42,860 nt of DNA from Alphaproteobacteria bacterium. GTDB lineage: Bacteria > Pseudomonadota > Alphaproteobacteria > DSM-16000 > Inquilinaceae. A model generated the notes under the pieces. That model made no database searches. It was not told the origin of the DNA and saw nothing but the letters and a program-made list of their open reading frames with translations. Position 1 is the stretch's first letter. The number at the start of each line of letters is the position of its first letter. The position numbers and the translations under genes are program-made. Shown here one piece after another: positions 25,707 to 33,919 of the stretch. The stretch is taken from contig JANQIX010000068.1 in NCBI GenBank assembly GCA_028281925.1, positions 1 through 42,860 on the forward strand, read 5' to 3'.

Positions 25707-26030
25707 ATGACCGATTGTCGGAGACTGCTGGGCGCGTTGATGGTTCTTCTTGCGGCTTGGCTGTTGCCCGCGGCCGCCATGGCGCAGGATCACTGTTCGG
25801 GGCTGGACTACGACACCTGTCTTTCACAAGCAGGCTGCACGACGATCGACGGGGACTGTGCGCTGGCCACCGACCCCTGCGCTGCCACCTGGGCGCCGAT
25901 CGACGCCGCCGACCTCTGCGACCAGGTCGAAGGCTGCGGGTTCGTGCCGCCGGGGCCGTGCTATTGCCCGCCCACGGAAGAATGCGAATGCACCGGCGGC
26001 TCTCCACCGGCCTGCGCGACGCTGGAGTAA
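25707..26030 (+). CDS. small secreted cysteine-rich protein
   Basis: 107 aa. A signal peptide (LLGALMVLLAAWLLPAAAMA, cleavage before QDH) is followed by an about 80-residue mature part with twelve cysteines in spaced pairs (CSGLDYDTC, CTTIDGDC, CDQVEGC, CYCPPTEECEC). The even number and export suggest disulfide bonding. No family is recognised. The ATG at 25707 gives the signal peptide at the very N-terminus; longer in-frame starts do not. Function unknown. Confidence 0.7.
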   Translation: MTDCRRLLGALMVLLAAWLLPAAAMAQDHCSGLDYDTCLSQAGCTTIDGDCALATDPCAATWAPIDAADLCDQVEGCGFVPPGPCYCPPTEECECTGGSPPACATLE

Positions 26031-26091
26031 TCCCAGCCCCCCTCAAGACCTTTGGGTAGCCCGGTCACCTTGCCGGTTCATCGCGGGCCGT

Positions 26092-26673
26092 TCAGGACTG
26101 CGGTGACCCCACAAGACAGGCCCGCAGACCAGCGATGACGCCGGTGAGTTGTCCCACGTCACCGCCTGCCCGCTGGACCAAGAGCGCACCCTGCAGCGCG
26201 CTGAAGACAAGGCGCGCCGTCTCTGGAGCCGACGCGGAAAGACGGAGCTCTCCGCGATCGATTCCCTGCGCGATCAGCCGTTCCAGCCAGACCTGCTGTT
26301 CGGTGAAGAAGGCCGCGACCTCGGCTTGCATGTCCGGCGGCAGCGATGGGTATTCGCCGGCCAGAGCACCGCACAGGCAGACCTTTTCGGCCGTGTCGGC
26401 GAATTCCAGGTAGGGGCCGAAATAGAGGGTCAGGATGTCCCAAGTGGATCTGCTTTCGTCCCCGGTCCCCTCTTCCATCATCGCCAGCAGCAGAGCGCGA
26501 TAGCGGCGCACGACGGCCGTGCCCAGGTCCGACTTGGACGGGAAATGATAGTGGATGCTGGCCTTGGTGACCTTCAGGGCGTCTGCGATGTGCTGGTAGC
26601 TGATCGCGCTGAACCCGCGGGTCTGGATCAGGTCCTGCATGACGTCGAGGATACGGTCCGCAGTCGCGGTCAT
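26092..26673 (-). CDS. TetR/AcrR family transcriptional regulator
   Basis: 193 aa. HTH at residues 5-52: ILDVMQDLIQTRGFSAISYQ then VTKASIHYHFPSKSDLGTAV. The ligand domain contains CLCGALAGEYPSLPPDM, as in AcuR/NemR-like repressors whose cysteines can sense electrophiles. Last gene of the MAPEG-cupin-TetR set (79 nt after the cupin gene). The palindrome in the promoter at 27927-27944 is its likely operator. Confidence 0.92.
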   Translation of the reverse strand: MTATADRILDVMQDLIQTRGFSAISYQHIADALKVTKASIHYHFPSKSDLGTAVVRRYRALLLAMMEEGTGDESRSTWDILTLYFGPYLEFADTAEKVCLCGALAGEYPSLPPDMQAEVAAFFTEQQVWLERLIAQGIDRGELRLSASAPETARLVFSALQGALLVQRAGGDVGQLTGVIAGLRACLVGSPQS

Positions 26674-26752
26674 TCTTGCACTCTGTCCGGTCCGGCCTTA
26701 GGCCCGAACCATAGGGCATCGGCGCCGGTGCCGGCAAATCCGGCCTCAGCCC

Positions 26753-27466
26753 CTAGAGACCGCCCAGATGGCCCCGTTTGACCCAGAGGGTGCAGCCGGC
26801 TTCGCTCGTCATCCCGTGCAGGTGTCCGGCGGGGTTCCGGATCCAGGTGCGCTCAGAATACGTGCCATGCTCATCGGCAAGAGCGCCCTGCAGCACGAAA
26901 ATCTCCTCTCCGCCCTCACAGACATAGGCGGGCACTTCTGTGCCCGGGTCGAGCCGTTCCATGGTCACCTGCTCGCCCCCAATTGGGTCGGCGTGGAGCA
27001 GCAGCACCAGATATCCCGGCACTTCCGTTTCCTGCGCCGCCCGCAGCGTTGTGTTCACATAGACATTCGTGCGGTCATCGGGGTGCATCTGCCGCAGCTT
27101 GACCAGGATCGTGCAGCCGCCTTCGGTGAACGGGGCATGACGGCTGCCCGGCGGGTTGCGCACATAGCAGCCCGCGGGAAAGTTGCCGGTCTCGTCGGAG
27201 AAGACGCCGTCGAGAACCAGATATTCCTCCCCCAGACCATGCTCATGCTCCGGAAAGCGGCTGGCGGGGGCATAGCGGACCAGCGAGGTCGCGCGCGCGA
27301 CCTCGCCACCGATCCGGTCCAGCATGCGGCGGTCGACACCGGCGGTGGGCGATGGCACCCAAGGCATCGCATTCGTGTCCAGCACCACACGTTGGGCGAA
27401 ATCGCCATTCACCCGCTGGGTCATCTGTCCGGGCTGAAGCCCGTCCCCACCGCCGCGATCGTCCAT
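26753..27466 (-). CDS. double cupin (ChrR-like) protein
   Basis: 237 aa with two cupin modules. The first (about 45-120) has RFPEHEHGLGEEYLVLDGVF and RNPPGSRHAPFTEGG, the metal-binding pattern of the ChrR cupin domain. The second (about 150-235) has VPAYVCEGGEEIFVLQGALA and RNPAGHLHGM. The N-terminal anti-sigma zinc domain of ChrR is absent, so it is a stand-alone cupin, possibly an oxygenase or sensor. ATG at 27466 has GAGGG 7 nt upstream. The MAPEG gene ends 14 nt upstream. Confidence 0.85.
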   Translation of the reverse strand: MDDRGGGDGLQPGQMTQRVNGDFAQRVVLDTNAMPWVPSPTAGVDRRMLDRIGGEVARATSLVRYAPASRFPEHEHGLGEEYLVLDGVFSDETGNFPAGCYVRNPPGSRHAPFTEGGCTILVKLRQMHPDDRTNVYVNTTLRAAQETEVPGYLVLLLHADPIGGEQVTMERLDPGTEVPAYVCEGGEEIFVLQGALADEHGTYSERTWIRNPAGHLHGMTSEAGCTLWVKRGHLGGL

Positions 27467-27480
27467 CTCACTGCCCTCGT

Positions 27481-27885
27481 TTACGTTGACGATGCCCCGA
27501 GAATGGCCACCGCCAAGGCGATCTGAGCCCCGAATCCTGCGGCGAACGCCAGTGTCCGCAGGCCGGGGATCCCCATGGCATACACCACGAAATGGGCCAG
27601 CCGGGCGAAGAAATAGACCGCGCAGGCGGCCTGGGTCACGCCGTTCGACAGGCCCATCACATGGGCCGTCAGCACCAGGGCCGCAAACAGTACCAGGTTC
27701 TCCACCGCATTGCGGTGTGCATTGATGGCCCGTTCCGCCCACTGGGGCTGTGCCGGCGCATCCACGCTCGGGTTCGCCAAGGTGCCCGCAAGCCCGCGGA
27801 CGGCCATGCGGTTCAGAACATACGGAATCCAGAACATCGCCGTCATCGCGACCGTCAGCGTCAACCACATCAGTTCCTGGGACAT
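27481..27885 (-). CDS. MAPEG family membrane protein
   Basis: 134-aa membrane protein with four hydrophobic helices. ERAINAHRNAVENLVLFAAL is the hallmark ExxxNxxE-like MAPEG segment, followed by FFARLAHFVVYAMGIPGLRT. Eukaryotic relatives conjugate glutathione to lipids; bacterial roles are mostly unknown but linked to glutathione and detoxification. First gene of an operon with the cupin and TetR genes. The ATG at 27885 was chosen because it follows GGGAG; an in-frame start at 27933 would lie within the operator. Confidence 0.88.
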   Translation of the reverse strand: MSQELMWLTLTVAMTAMFWIPYVLNRMAVRGLAGTLANPSVDAPAQPQWAERAINAHRNAVENLVLFAALVLTAHVMGLSNGVTQAACAVYFFARLAHFVVYAMGIPGLRTLAFAAGFGAQIALAVAILGASST

Positions 27886-27926
27886 GCGCAAAGGCTCCCT
27901 CGTTTCGCAGCATCGAATGAGAGCAT

Positions 27927-27953
27927 TTACCAACTAGTAGGTAAGAATGTCAA
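27927..27953 (-). promoter_or_regulatory. promoter with TetR-type operator in the -35/-10 spacer
   Basis: On the minus strand a perfect TTGACA (27953-27948) is followed after 18 nt by TAAATG. The spacer is filled by TTACCAACTAGTAGGTAA (27927-27944), symmetric at 16 of 18 positions. A repressor bound here would block RNA polymerase at the MAPEG operon. Confidence 0.65.
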
Positions 27954-28180
27954 CCCGGCTCAGACACTGAAACAAAATGGTTAACAATCTTAGCTTGCGA
28001 TGAGCGGCCGCCCGCGGCGATCATACGCATACCCTTGAGGCCTGTAGGGGTTTGTCGGCCGCTCCCGGCCGCATCACGCCAACTGCCGCGGCAGATGGGC
28101 ACCGACCGGGCGCGGACGCTGCGTAGCTGCGACCACCGAACGCCTGCGAGAAGGCAGGCGAACCAACTTGGGAGGTGCCG
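27954..28180 (+). other. leader region of the TPR gene, with a hairpin
   Basis: About 225 nt with no gene I can support. It contains a perfect 7-bp hairpin CGCCTGC-GAGAAG-GCAGGCG (28141-28160) ending 10 nt before the GGAGG ribosome-binding site of the next gene. It does not match any riboswitch class I know. Confidence 0.4.
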
Positions 28181-30031
28181 ATGTCCCGCTGGAAACTGAG
28201 CGCCGGCCTTCTGACCACAACAGCTCTGGTGACGTCTGCCGTCCTCGCCGCCACGACGACCGAGGACAGCAACACTGCCGTTACGGCCGAAAGCGGTGGC
28301 GGTACCGTTTCGGCGCTGTTCGATCCCCGACTGCTTGCAGGATCGATCTGCCGCTCACCTGTCGGGGCCCAGGGGCAGTCACCATACCGGCCCTATGTCC
28401 AGATCGCCGCGGCGACCAGTGAGATCCCCGAGGCCATGGTGACCACGCTTGGCTCCGTGACCGATGACGGCGACGGCCCACCTCTGTGGGACGGGCTGGG
28501 CGACCTCAGCTTCTCGGTCACGACGGACGACGACCTTGCGCAACGCTATTTCGACCAGGGCCTTCGCCTCACTTACGCCTTCAACCAAGCTGAAGCGCGG
28601 CGGGCCTTTCGCAAGGCGCAGGAGATCGATCCGGACTGCGCGCTCTGCTATTGGGGCGAAGCGTTTGTGCTCGGCCCCAACATCAACGCCGGCATGGACG
28701 AGGCGTCTAACGCCCCGGCAATCGCTGCCATCACTATGGCCCAAGACCTGGCCGATGGCGCCAGCGAACGCGAACAGGCGCTGATCGCCGCCCTGGCCCA
28801 ACGATACGCCGCCGACCTTTCCGCCGACCGTGGAGCGCTGAATCTCGCCTATGCCGACGCCATGGCCGAGGTGACGGAACGGTTCCCGGACGATCTCGAC
28901 ATTGCCGTGCTTTATGCCGACTCGCTGATGAACCTCTCGCCTTGGGACTATTGGGAAGCCGACGGCGAAACGCCAAAGGGACGCGTGGGCGAACAGGTGG
29001 CGACGTTGGAGCGGGTTCTGGCCGCAAACCCGGACCACCCGGGCGCCATCCACCTCTACATCCACACCGTGGAAGCGTCGACGACGCCGGAACGGGCGGA
29101 GCCCTTCGCCGATCGTCTGGGCAGCTTGATGCCGGCGGCCGGCCATCTGGTGCATATGCCGTCCCACATCTATTACCGCATCGGGCGGTACATCGACTCC
29201 CTGGAGGCCAACCGCGATGCCGTGGCCGCCGATGAGGCGTATCTGGAGACGGTGGAGGCAAACGGCATCTACCCCTACGGCTACTATCCACACAACGTGC
29301 ACTTCCTGCTGGTGTCTGCGCAGATGAGCGGCGATGGCCCAACGACCATCGACGCGGCGCAAAAGCTGGCCGATCTCGTGCCAGACGCCGCGGCCGCGGC
29401 AATCCCGTGGGTGCAGGCGATCCGCTCTGCCCCATACTTCGCCTATGCGCAGTATGCGGATGCCGAGACCATTCTCGCCGAGCCGGACCCTGGCGACACC
29501 TTCCCCTATATCAAGGCCACCTGGCACTACATGCGCGGCATCGCCCATGCGATGGATGGCGACACGGCGGCAGCCACGGCCGAAAGCGAAGCGATCGCCG
29601 CCATAGGGGCTGACGCCGATTTCGACACTCTGATCGCGGGCGGCGTGCCCGCGCCGCAGGTGCTCGACCTCGCCAGACACGTGATCGCAGGGCGCGTTGC
29701 CCAGGCCGAGGGGGACATCGATGGTGCGGTCGAGGCGTTCCGCCAGGCCGTGACGATCCAGGACGGGCTGCCGTATATGGAGCCGCCCTATTGGTACTAC
29801 CCGGTTCGCCAGTCGCTGGGCGCAGCACTGTTGGCCGCGGGCGAAACGACGGAGGCGGAGCAGGTGTTCCGGCGTAGTCTCGTCGATGCCCCCAACAACG
29901 GCTGGGCCTTGTTCGGCCTGATGCGAACCTATGAGGCGATAGGCGATGACGGCGCAGCAGCCGAAATTGCATCGCTTTTGGAACGTGCCTGGGCTGGGGA
30001 TTCGGACAGCCTCGATCTGGCAAGACTGTAG
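28181..30031 (+). CDS. secreted tetratricopeptide-repeat protein
   Basis: 616 aa. Signal peptide at residues 1-25 (KLSAGLLTTTALVTSAVLAA). TPR-like helices from about residue 115: YFDQGLRLTYAFNQAEARRA, then FRKAQEIDPDCALCYWGEAF, and later VATLERVLAANPDHPGAIHL. The conserved His-rich segment HLYIHTVEAS ... HLVHMPSHIYYRIGRY and the CALC pair are typical of a family of large bacterial TPR proteins of unknown biochemical role. GGAGG lies 5 nt before the ATG at 28181. Convergent with phnE; a shared terminator lies between. Confidence 0.85.
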   Translation: MSRWKLSAGLLTTTALVTSAVLAATTTEDSNTAVTAESGGGTVSALFDPRLLAGSICRSPVGAQGQSPYRPYVQIAAATSEIPEAMVTTLGSVTDDGDGPPLWDGLGDLSFSVTTDDDLAQRYFDQGLRLTYAFNQAEARRAFRKAQEIDPDCALCYWGEAFVLGPNINAGMDEASNAPAIAAITMAQDLADGASEREQALIAALAQRYAADLSADRGALNLAYADAMAEVTERFPDDLDIAVLYADSLMNLSPWDYWEADGETPKGRVGEQVATLERVLAANPDHPGAIHLYIHTVEASTTPERAEPFADRLGSLMPAAGHLVHMPSHIYYRIGRYIDSLEANRDAVAADEAYLETVEANGIYPYGYYPHNVHFLLVSAQMSGDGPTTIDAAQKLADLVPDAAAAAIPWVQAIRSAPYFAYAQYADAETILAEPDPGDTFPYIKATWHYMRGIAHAMDGDTAAATAESEAIAAIGADADFDTLIAGGVPAPQVLDLARHVIAGRVAQAEGDIDGAVEAFRQAVTIQDGLPYMEPPYWYYPVRQSLGAALLAAGETTEAEQVFRRSLVDAPNNGWALFGLMRTYEAIGDDGAAAEIASLLERAWAGDSDSLDLARL

Positions 30032-30045
30032 GATTTCAGCGGACG

Positions 30046-30080
30046 GGTTCTCTGAGCGGCCCGCCTGCCCTCAGAGAACC
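30046..30080. terminator. bidirectional terminator-like hairpin
   Basis: GGTTCTCTGA (30046-30055) and TCAGAGAACC (30071-30080) are a perfect 10-bp inverted repeat with a 15-nt loop between the convergent TPR and phnE genes. The right arm includes the phnE stop codon. No long T-run flanks it. Confidence 0.55.
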
Positions 30081-30883
30081 TTCGATCGAAGCCAGGTGCT
30101 GGCCCGTTCCACGACCAGAACGAGCACGAAGATCGCCAGGATGATGGTGGCCGCTTGGCGGTACTGGAACAGGTCCATCGCCACCTTCAGCTCGATGCCG
30201 ATGCCACCGGCGCCGACGAGGCCCAGCACCACGGACGACCGCGTCGCCTTTTCCAGGCTGAACAGCGAGGTGTTGATGAATGACGGCATCGCCTGGGGAA
30301 TGACGGCGGAGAAGACCGTGCCCGTCCGGCTAGCGCCCAGCGCCGTCATCGCCTCGCGCGGCCCCTTGTCCGTCTCCTCCATCGCCTCAGCAAAGAAGCG
30401 CCCGCAGAAGCCGATGGTGTCCACCATCAGCGCCAGCGTTCCCGCCGCCGGCCCGAGCCCCACGGCGATGACGAAGATCAGCGCCCAAATCAGATCCGGC
30501 ACGGTCCGGAAGAACGAGATCAGTCCGCGTACGGCCGTGTAGACCAGCGGATGCGGCGAGAGGTCCCGGGCGGCGAGTATCGCCAGCGGCAGGCTGATGA
30601 TGATGCCGAGCGCCGCACCGACCACGGCCATCTGGAACGTCTCAAGCAGCTTCATTCCGATGGACTGCAGCCGGCTGAAATCGGGCGGAAGCATGCGGCC
30701 CATCAGGTCGCCGATCCTGGGAATGCCGTTCGCCAGCCTCTCAATGGACAGATCGACATTGCCGATCGACGCGATCAGGAAGGCCAGTGCCGCGACATAG
30801 AAGACGAAGGTCAGCGTGCCAGGCCGTTCGAACCGCGGCGGGGGACCGGCGCGGCTTGCTGCGGTTGCCGGCACGTCAGCCAT
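30071..30883 (-). CDS. phnE: phosphonate ABC transporter permease PhnE
   Basis: 270-aa inner-membrane permease with six or so helices. The cytoplasmic EAA loop EAMTALGASRTGTVFSAVIP contacts the ATPase; FFRTVPDLIWALIFVIAVGL is typical of PhnE. ATG at 30883 has GGTGG 5 nt upstream; a GTG at 30892 is possible but lacks a ribosome-binding site. Overlaps the end of phnC by 8 nt. Imports phosphonates or, less likely, phosphite, with PhnD and PhnC. Confidence 0.92.
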   Translation of the reverse strand: MADVPATAASRAGPPPRFERPGTLTFVFYVAALAFLIASIGNVDLSIERLANGIPRIGDLMGRMLPPDFSRLQSIGMKLLETFQMAVVGAALGIIISLPLAILAARDLSPHPLVYTAVRGLISFFRTVPDLIWALIFVIAVGLGPAAGTLALMVDTIGFCGRFFAEAMEETDKGPREAMTALGASRTGTVFSAVIPQAMPSFINTSLFSLEKATRSSVVLGLVGAGGIGIELKVAMDLFQYRQAATIILAIFVLVLVVERASTWLRSKVL

Positions 30884-31685
30884 CACGGCCACCGAACAGG
30901 CCGTCCAGCCGGGCGTCGGTCACGGCACCCGCCGGCATGTCGAAGGCCAAGCCGCCGCCTGCAAGACCGATCATGCGGTCGGCATAGGCCCGGGCGTGGC
31001 GCAGATTATGCGTGGTGAACACCACGGTCATCCCGCTGTCCCGCATCAGACCGGCGAACAGCGACATCACGTCTTCGCCCGCGCTGGGGTCGAGGCTCGC
31101 CACCGGTTCGTCCGCCAGCACCAGCTGCGGGCGCTGCATCAGCATGCGGGCAATGGCGACGCGCTGGGACTGCCCGCCGGACAGCTGGTCGGCACGCCGC
31201 CGCGCGACCTCGGCAAGGCCGACACGCGCGAGACAGTCCATGGCCTCATCCCGGACGGTGGATCGCGCCAGCGATTGCAGCCAGGTGCGGGGACCGCCGG
31301 CGCGGGCCTGGGCACCGTGCACGACATTGGTCAGGGCCGACAGCCGCGACACCAAGTTGTGGCGCTGAAAGACGAAGCCGATCCGTGCCCTGAGACGGCG
31401 CAGCTCGCGCTCGCGCAGGCTCAAGACTTCCTGGCCCGCCAGTTGGACAATACCGCTCTTCGGTTCGATCAATCGTATGATCGATCTTAGAAGCGTGGAC
31501 TTGCCAGCCCCGTTGGGGCCGACGATGGCCACACTTTCCCCCCGTGCGACCCGAAACCCGATGCCGTTCAGAACGGGAAGGTCGGCGAAGCCGACTTGGA
31601 GATCCGCAACCTCCAGGTCGGCCGTGGCAATCGGGACGCCGGCCGCCGCGGCGTTGCGATCGATCGCGACCGCGGCGGCGCGCAC
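30876..31685 (-). CDS. phnC: phosphonate ABC transporter ATP-binding protein PhnC
   Basis: 269 aa (GTG start). Walker A GPNGAGKST, Q-loop FVFQRHNLV, signature LSGGQSQRVAIAR, Walker B LVLADEPVASLDP and switch His in VVFTTHNLRHA are all intact. The NLV after the Q-loop and the position between phnD and phnE support the PhnC call. The start lies 3 nt after the phnD stop. Confidence 0.93.
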   Translation of the reverse strand: MRAAAVAIDRNAAAAGVPIATADLEVADLQVGFADLPVLNGIGFRVARGESVAIVGPNGAGKSTLLRSIIRLIEPKSGIVQLAGQEVLSLRERELRRLRARIGFVFQRHNLVSRLSALTNVVHGAQARAGGPRTWLQSLARSTVRDEAMDCLARVGLAEVARRRADQLSGGQSQRVAIARMLMQRPQLVLADEPVASLDPSAGEDVMSLFAGLMRDSGMTVVFTTHNLRHARAYADRMIGLAGGGLAFDMPAGAVTDARLDGLFGGRDG

Positions 31686-31688
31686 CGG

Positions 31689-32555
31689 TCAGTCGCCGAC
31701 GAACTGCGAGAAATCGTCGATGCCGATCGTCTGATACATGCTGCGGACATAGTCGTAGTCCGCATCCGACACACTGGCGAGGAAGCTGCCGCCCATATAC
31801 TTCTGATTGTCCTCACCCTGCAGCACGCCGTCCATCAGGAGGTCCTGCTGTTCGATGAAGGCGGTGCGCACGGTTTCCACCACCTCGTCCGGCACCTCCG
31901 GATCGACGACCAGGATGTCGTTCGGCAGGTCGCGGCCCCGGGCCACGACGGTGAAGGCGACGTCCGGGAAGGCTTCACGGATGCGGCGAAGATGGGTGAA
32001 GTTCATGCCGACGGCGGCGATGTCGCCACGGATCAGGGCCTCGACGGCCACGTTGCGGCTGATGATCTGCGGCTCGTAATCCTCGCCATAGAGCAGGCCA
32101 AGATCGGCCAGCGCCTGCGCCGGCCCAAGATGCTGCGAGGTGGAGCCGACGGAGCCGAAAGTCACGGTCTCGCCCTGCAACGCGTCCACGCTGCGGTAAG
32201 GGCCGTCCGCAAGAGTGACGATCTGGGCGAAATAGTCGGGACGCTGCCAGCCGATCACGACCTCGGCATCGGTGACCTCGCGGAACACCACATATTCCGC
32301 CGGGCCCGTCAGCACGAAGTCCACCTGGTCGGCCCGCATCGCCTCAACGGCGGCCGTGCGGCTGTTGACGGGCACGAACTCGATCTCCAGCCCCGTGGCT
32401 TCGGCCAGTGCGTCGCGGAACGCGCCGAATTCGCGCTGCAGATCTTCCAGCCCGGCGATGTCGGTCACGGCGAACCGAACCGTCTCCGCCGATGCCGTGG
32501 CCGACGCGAACAGCGCCGCAGCCGCGGCGATTCCGATCATCGCCTTGCTTGCCAT
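31689..32555 (-). CDS. phnD: phosphonate ABC transporter substrate-binding protein PhnD
   Basis: 288-aa periplasmic protein with signal peptide (GIAAAAALFASATASAE). The mature start ETVRFAVTDIAG, DQVDFVLTGPAEYVVF and FGSVGSTSQHLGPAQALADL (ligand-binding loop) fit the PhnD/PtxB family. First gene of phnD-phnC-phnE, an order different from phnCDE of E. coli. Ligand could be phosphonate, phosphonate ester or phosphite. Confidence 0.92.
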   Translation of the reverse strand: MASKAMIGIAAAAALFASATASAETVRFAVTDIAGLEDLQREFGAFRDALAEATGLEIEFVPVNSRTAAVEAMRADQVDFVLTGPAEYVVFREVTDAEVVIGWQRPDYFAQIVTLADGPYRSVDALQGETVTFGSVGSTSQHLGPAQALADLGLLYGEDYEPQIISRNVAVEALIRGDIAAVGMNFTHLRRIREAFPDVAFTVVARGRDLPNDILVVDPEVPDEVVETVRTAFIEQQDLLMDGVLQGEDNQKYMGGSFLASVSDADYDYVRSMYQTIGIDDFSQFVGD

Positions 32556-32636
32556 GTTCCGATCCCTCGTTCGCCAGGAGTGTGGTGCCGCGCGAATGCG
32601 CTGACCGGATGTTTAGACCTCTCGCGTTGCACTTTC

Positions 32637-32654
32637 GTGATCGCTTTGTGACGT
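32637..32654 (-). promoter_or_regulatory. Pho-box-like direct repeat
   Basis: Read on the minus strand, GTCACAAAGCGATCAC contains two TCAC cores exactly 11 nt apart with an A-rich spacer, matching 12 of 18 positions of the PhoB consensus. It lies about 80-100 nt upstream of phnD and within the divergent phnD/phnM region. Confidence 0.38.
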
Positions 32655-32737
32655 TCGTGGTAAGCCGCCTAACGGCTTGCAATTGGCGCAGAATCGGCGG
32701 CATCAGTGACGATCGTCGAAATCGGACCCGGATCTCC

Positions 32738-33919
32738 ATGAGCTTGACTATCGAGGGCGGCCGCGTGCTGACCGCCGACGGCGGTCTGACGCCAGCCACA
32801 GTCGTCCTGGAGGGCGACGCGATCGCCGCGATCGAGACCGAAGGCACCGGCAGGGACAGCGGCAGGAAGGTGGACGCAAGCGGCTGCCTGGTGCTGCCCG
32901 GCATCGTCGATATCCACGGCGATGCGTTTGAGCGCCAGATCATGCCGCGACCCGGCGTGCACTTCCCGCTGGATGTCGCCCTGCATGACACCGACCGGCA
33001 GTTGGTGACCAACGGCATCACCACGGCGTTCTACGGCGTCACCCTGTCGTGGGAACCGGGGTTCCGAGGCGGTGAGCGGTTTCGCGAATTGCGCACGGCC
33101 TTCCGCCGCATCGGGCCCGAATTGGCCTCAGACACGCGCATGCATCTCAGATTCGAGACACACAACCTCGATGCGGTGGACGAGGTCGAGGACTGCCTGA
33201 CCCAGGGCGAGATCGGACTGCTGGCATTCAACGACCACATGGCCGAAATCCTAGAAGAACTGGCGGCAGGCGGTCGCGCTGCGGAGGCGTATGCCGATCG
33301 CAGTGGCGTCTCGGTCGATGCCATGCTGGCGATGGCGCAAGGGGTCGCGGCACGCGCCGATGGCGTGCCCGACGCGGTCGCCCGTCTGGCCGCAAGCGCC
33401 CGCACGCAAAGGGTGCGCATGCTGTCACACGACGACATGACGGCCGAGACGCGGAACTTCTATCACGGCCTCGGCTGCGGGATTGCTGAGTTCCCCGTGA
33501 CGGACGCCGCCGCCCGTACGGCGAGAGAGCTTGGCGACCACATTGTGATGGGCGCGCCCAACGTGCTGCGTGGCGGAAGCCACAAGCGCATCCTGTCGGC
33601 GACCGATACGATCCGCGCCGGCCTCTGCGATGTGCTGGCGTCCGACTATTACTATCCGGCGCAGTTGCATGCCGCGTTCAGGCTGGCCGCCGACGGCGTG
33701 CTGCCGCTCCCGGCAGCCTGGGCGCTTGTCTCCACCAACGCCGCCGACGCTGCCGGCCTGGACGATCGCGGCCGTATCGCCCCCGGCAAGCGGGCCGATC
33801 TGGTGGTGGTCGATGACAGCAATCCCCGGCTGCCGCGTGTGGCCGCCACCATCGCCGCCGGCGTGGTCCGCTACGCCGCCGGCTTCGGCCCGGAGAGCTG
33901 CAGGCGCAGCGACGCATAG
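32738..33919 (+). CDS. phnM: alpha-D-ribose 1-methylphosphonate 5-triphosphate diphosphatase PhnM
   Basis: 393-aa amidohydrolase-fold enzyme. In the C-P lyase pathway it removes pyrophosphate from ribose 1-phosphonate 5-triphosphate. The PhnM metal site appears as DIHGDAFERQIMPRPGV; MLSHDDMTAETR and NVLRGGSHKR are typical further motifs. ATG at 32738 is followed by the usual beta-sandwich start (MSLTIEGGRVLTADGG). Divergent from phnD. The C-P lyase core genes (phnGHIJKL) are not in the window. Its last 49 nt overlap the antiporter gene on the other strand. Confidence 0.93.
   Translation: MSLTIEGGRVLTADGGLTPATVVLEGDAIAAIETEGTGRDSGRKVDASGCLVLPGIVDIHGDAFERQIMPRPGVHFPLDVALHDTDRQLVTNGITTAFYGVTLSWEPGFRGGERFRELRTAFRRIGPELASDTRMHLRFETHNLDAVDEVEDCLTQGEIGLLAFNDHMAEILEELAAGGRAAEAYADRSGVSVDAMLAMAQGVAARADGVPDAVARLAASARTQRVRMLSHDDMTAETRNFYHGLGCGIAEFPVTDAAARTARELGDHIVMGAPNVLRGGSHKRILSATDTIRAGLCDVLASDYYYPAQLHAAFRLAADGVLPLPAAWALVSTNAADAAGLDDRGRIAPGKRADLVVVDDSNPRLPRVAATIAAGVVRYAAGFGPESCRRSDA

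Noticed and set aside
28060..28180. Riboswitch upstream of the TPR gene
   Set aside because: Apart from one hairpin, I could not match conserved cores of ZTP, SAM, glycine, cobalamin, TPP or c-di-GMP classes.
28021..28275. Minus-strand frame of 84 codons over the TPR leader
   Set aside because: No ribosome-binding site or recognisable motif, and it overlaps the start of a well-supported gene.
32700..32986. Minus-strand frame antisense to the start of phnM
   Set aside because: No conserved features; phnM motifs on the plus strand account for the region.
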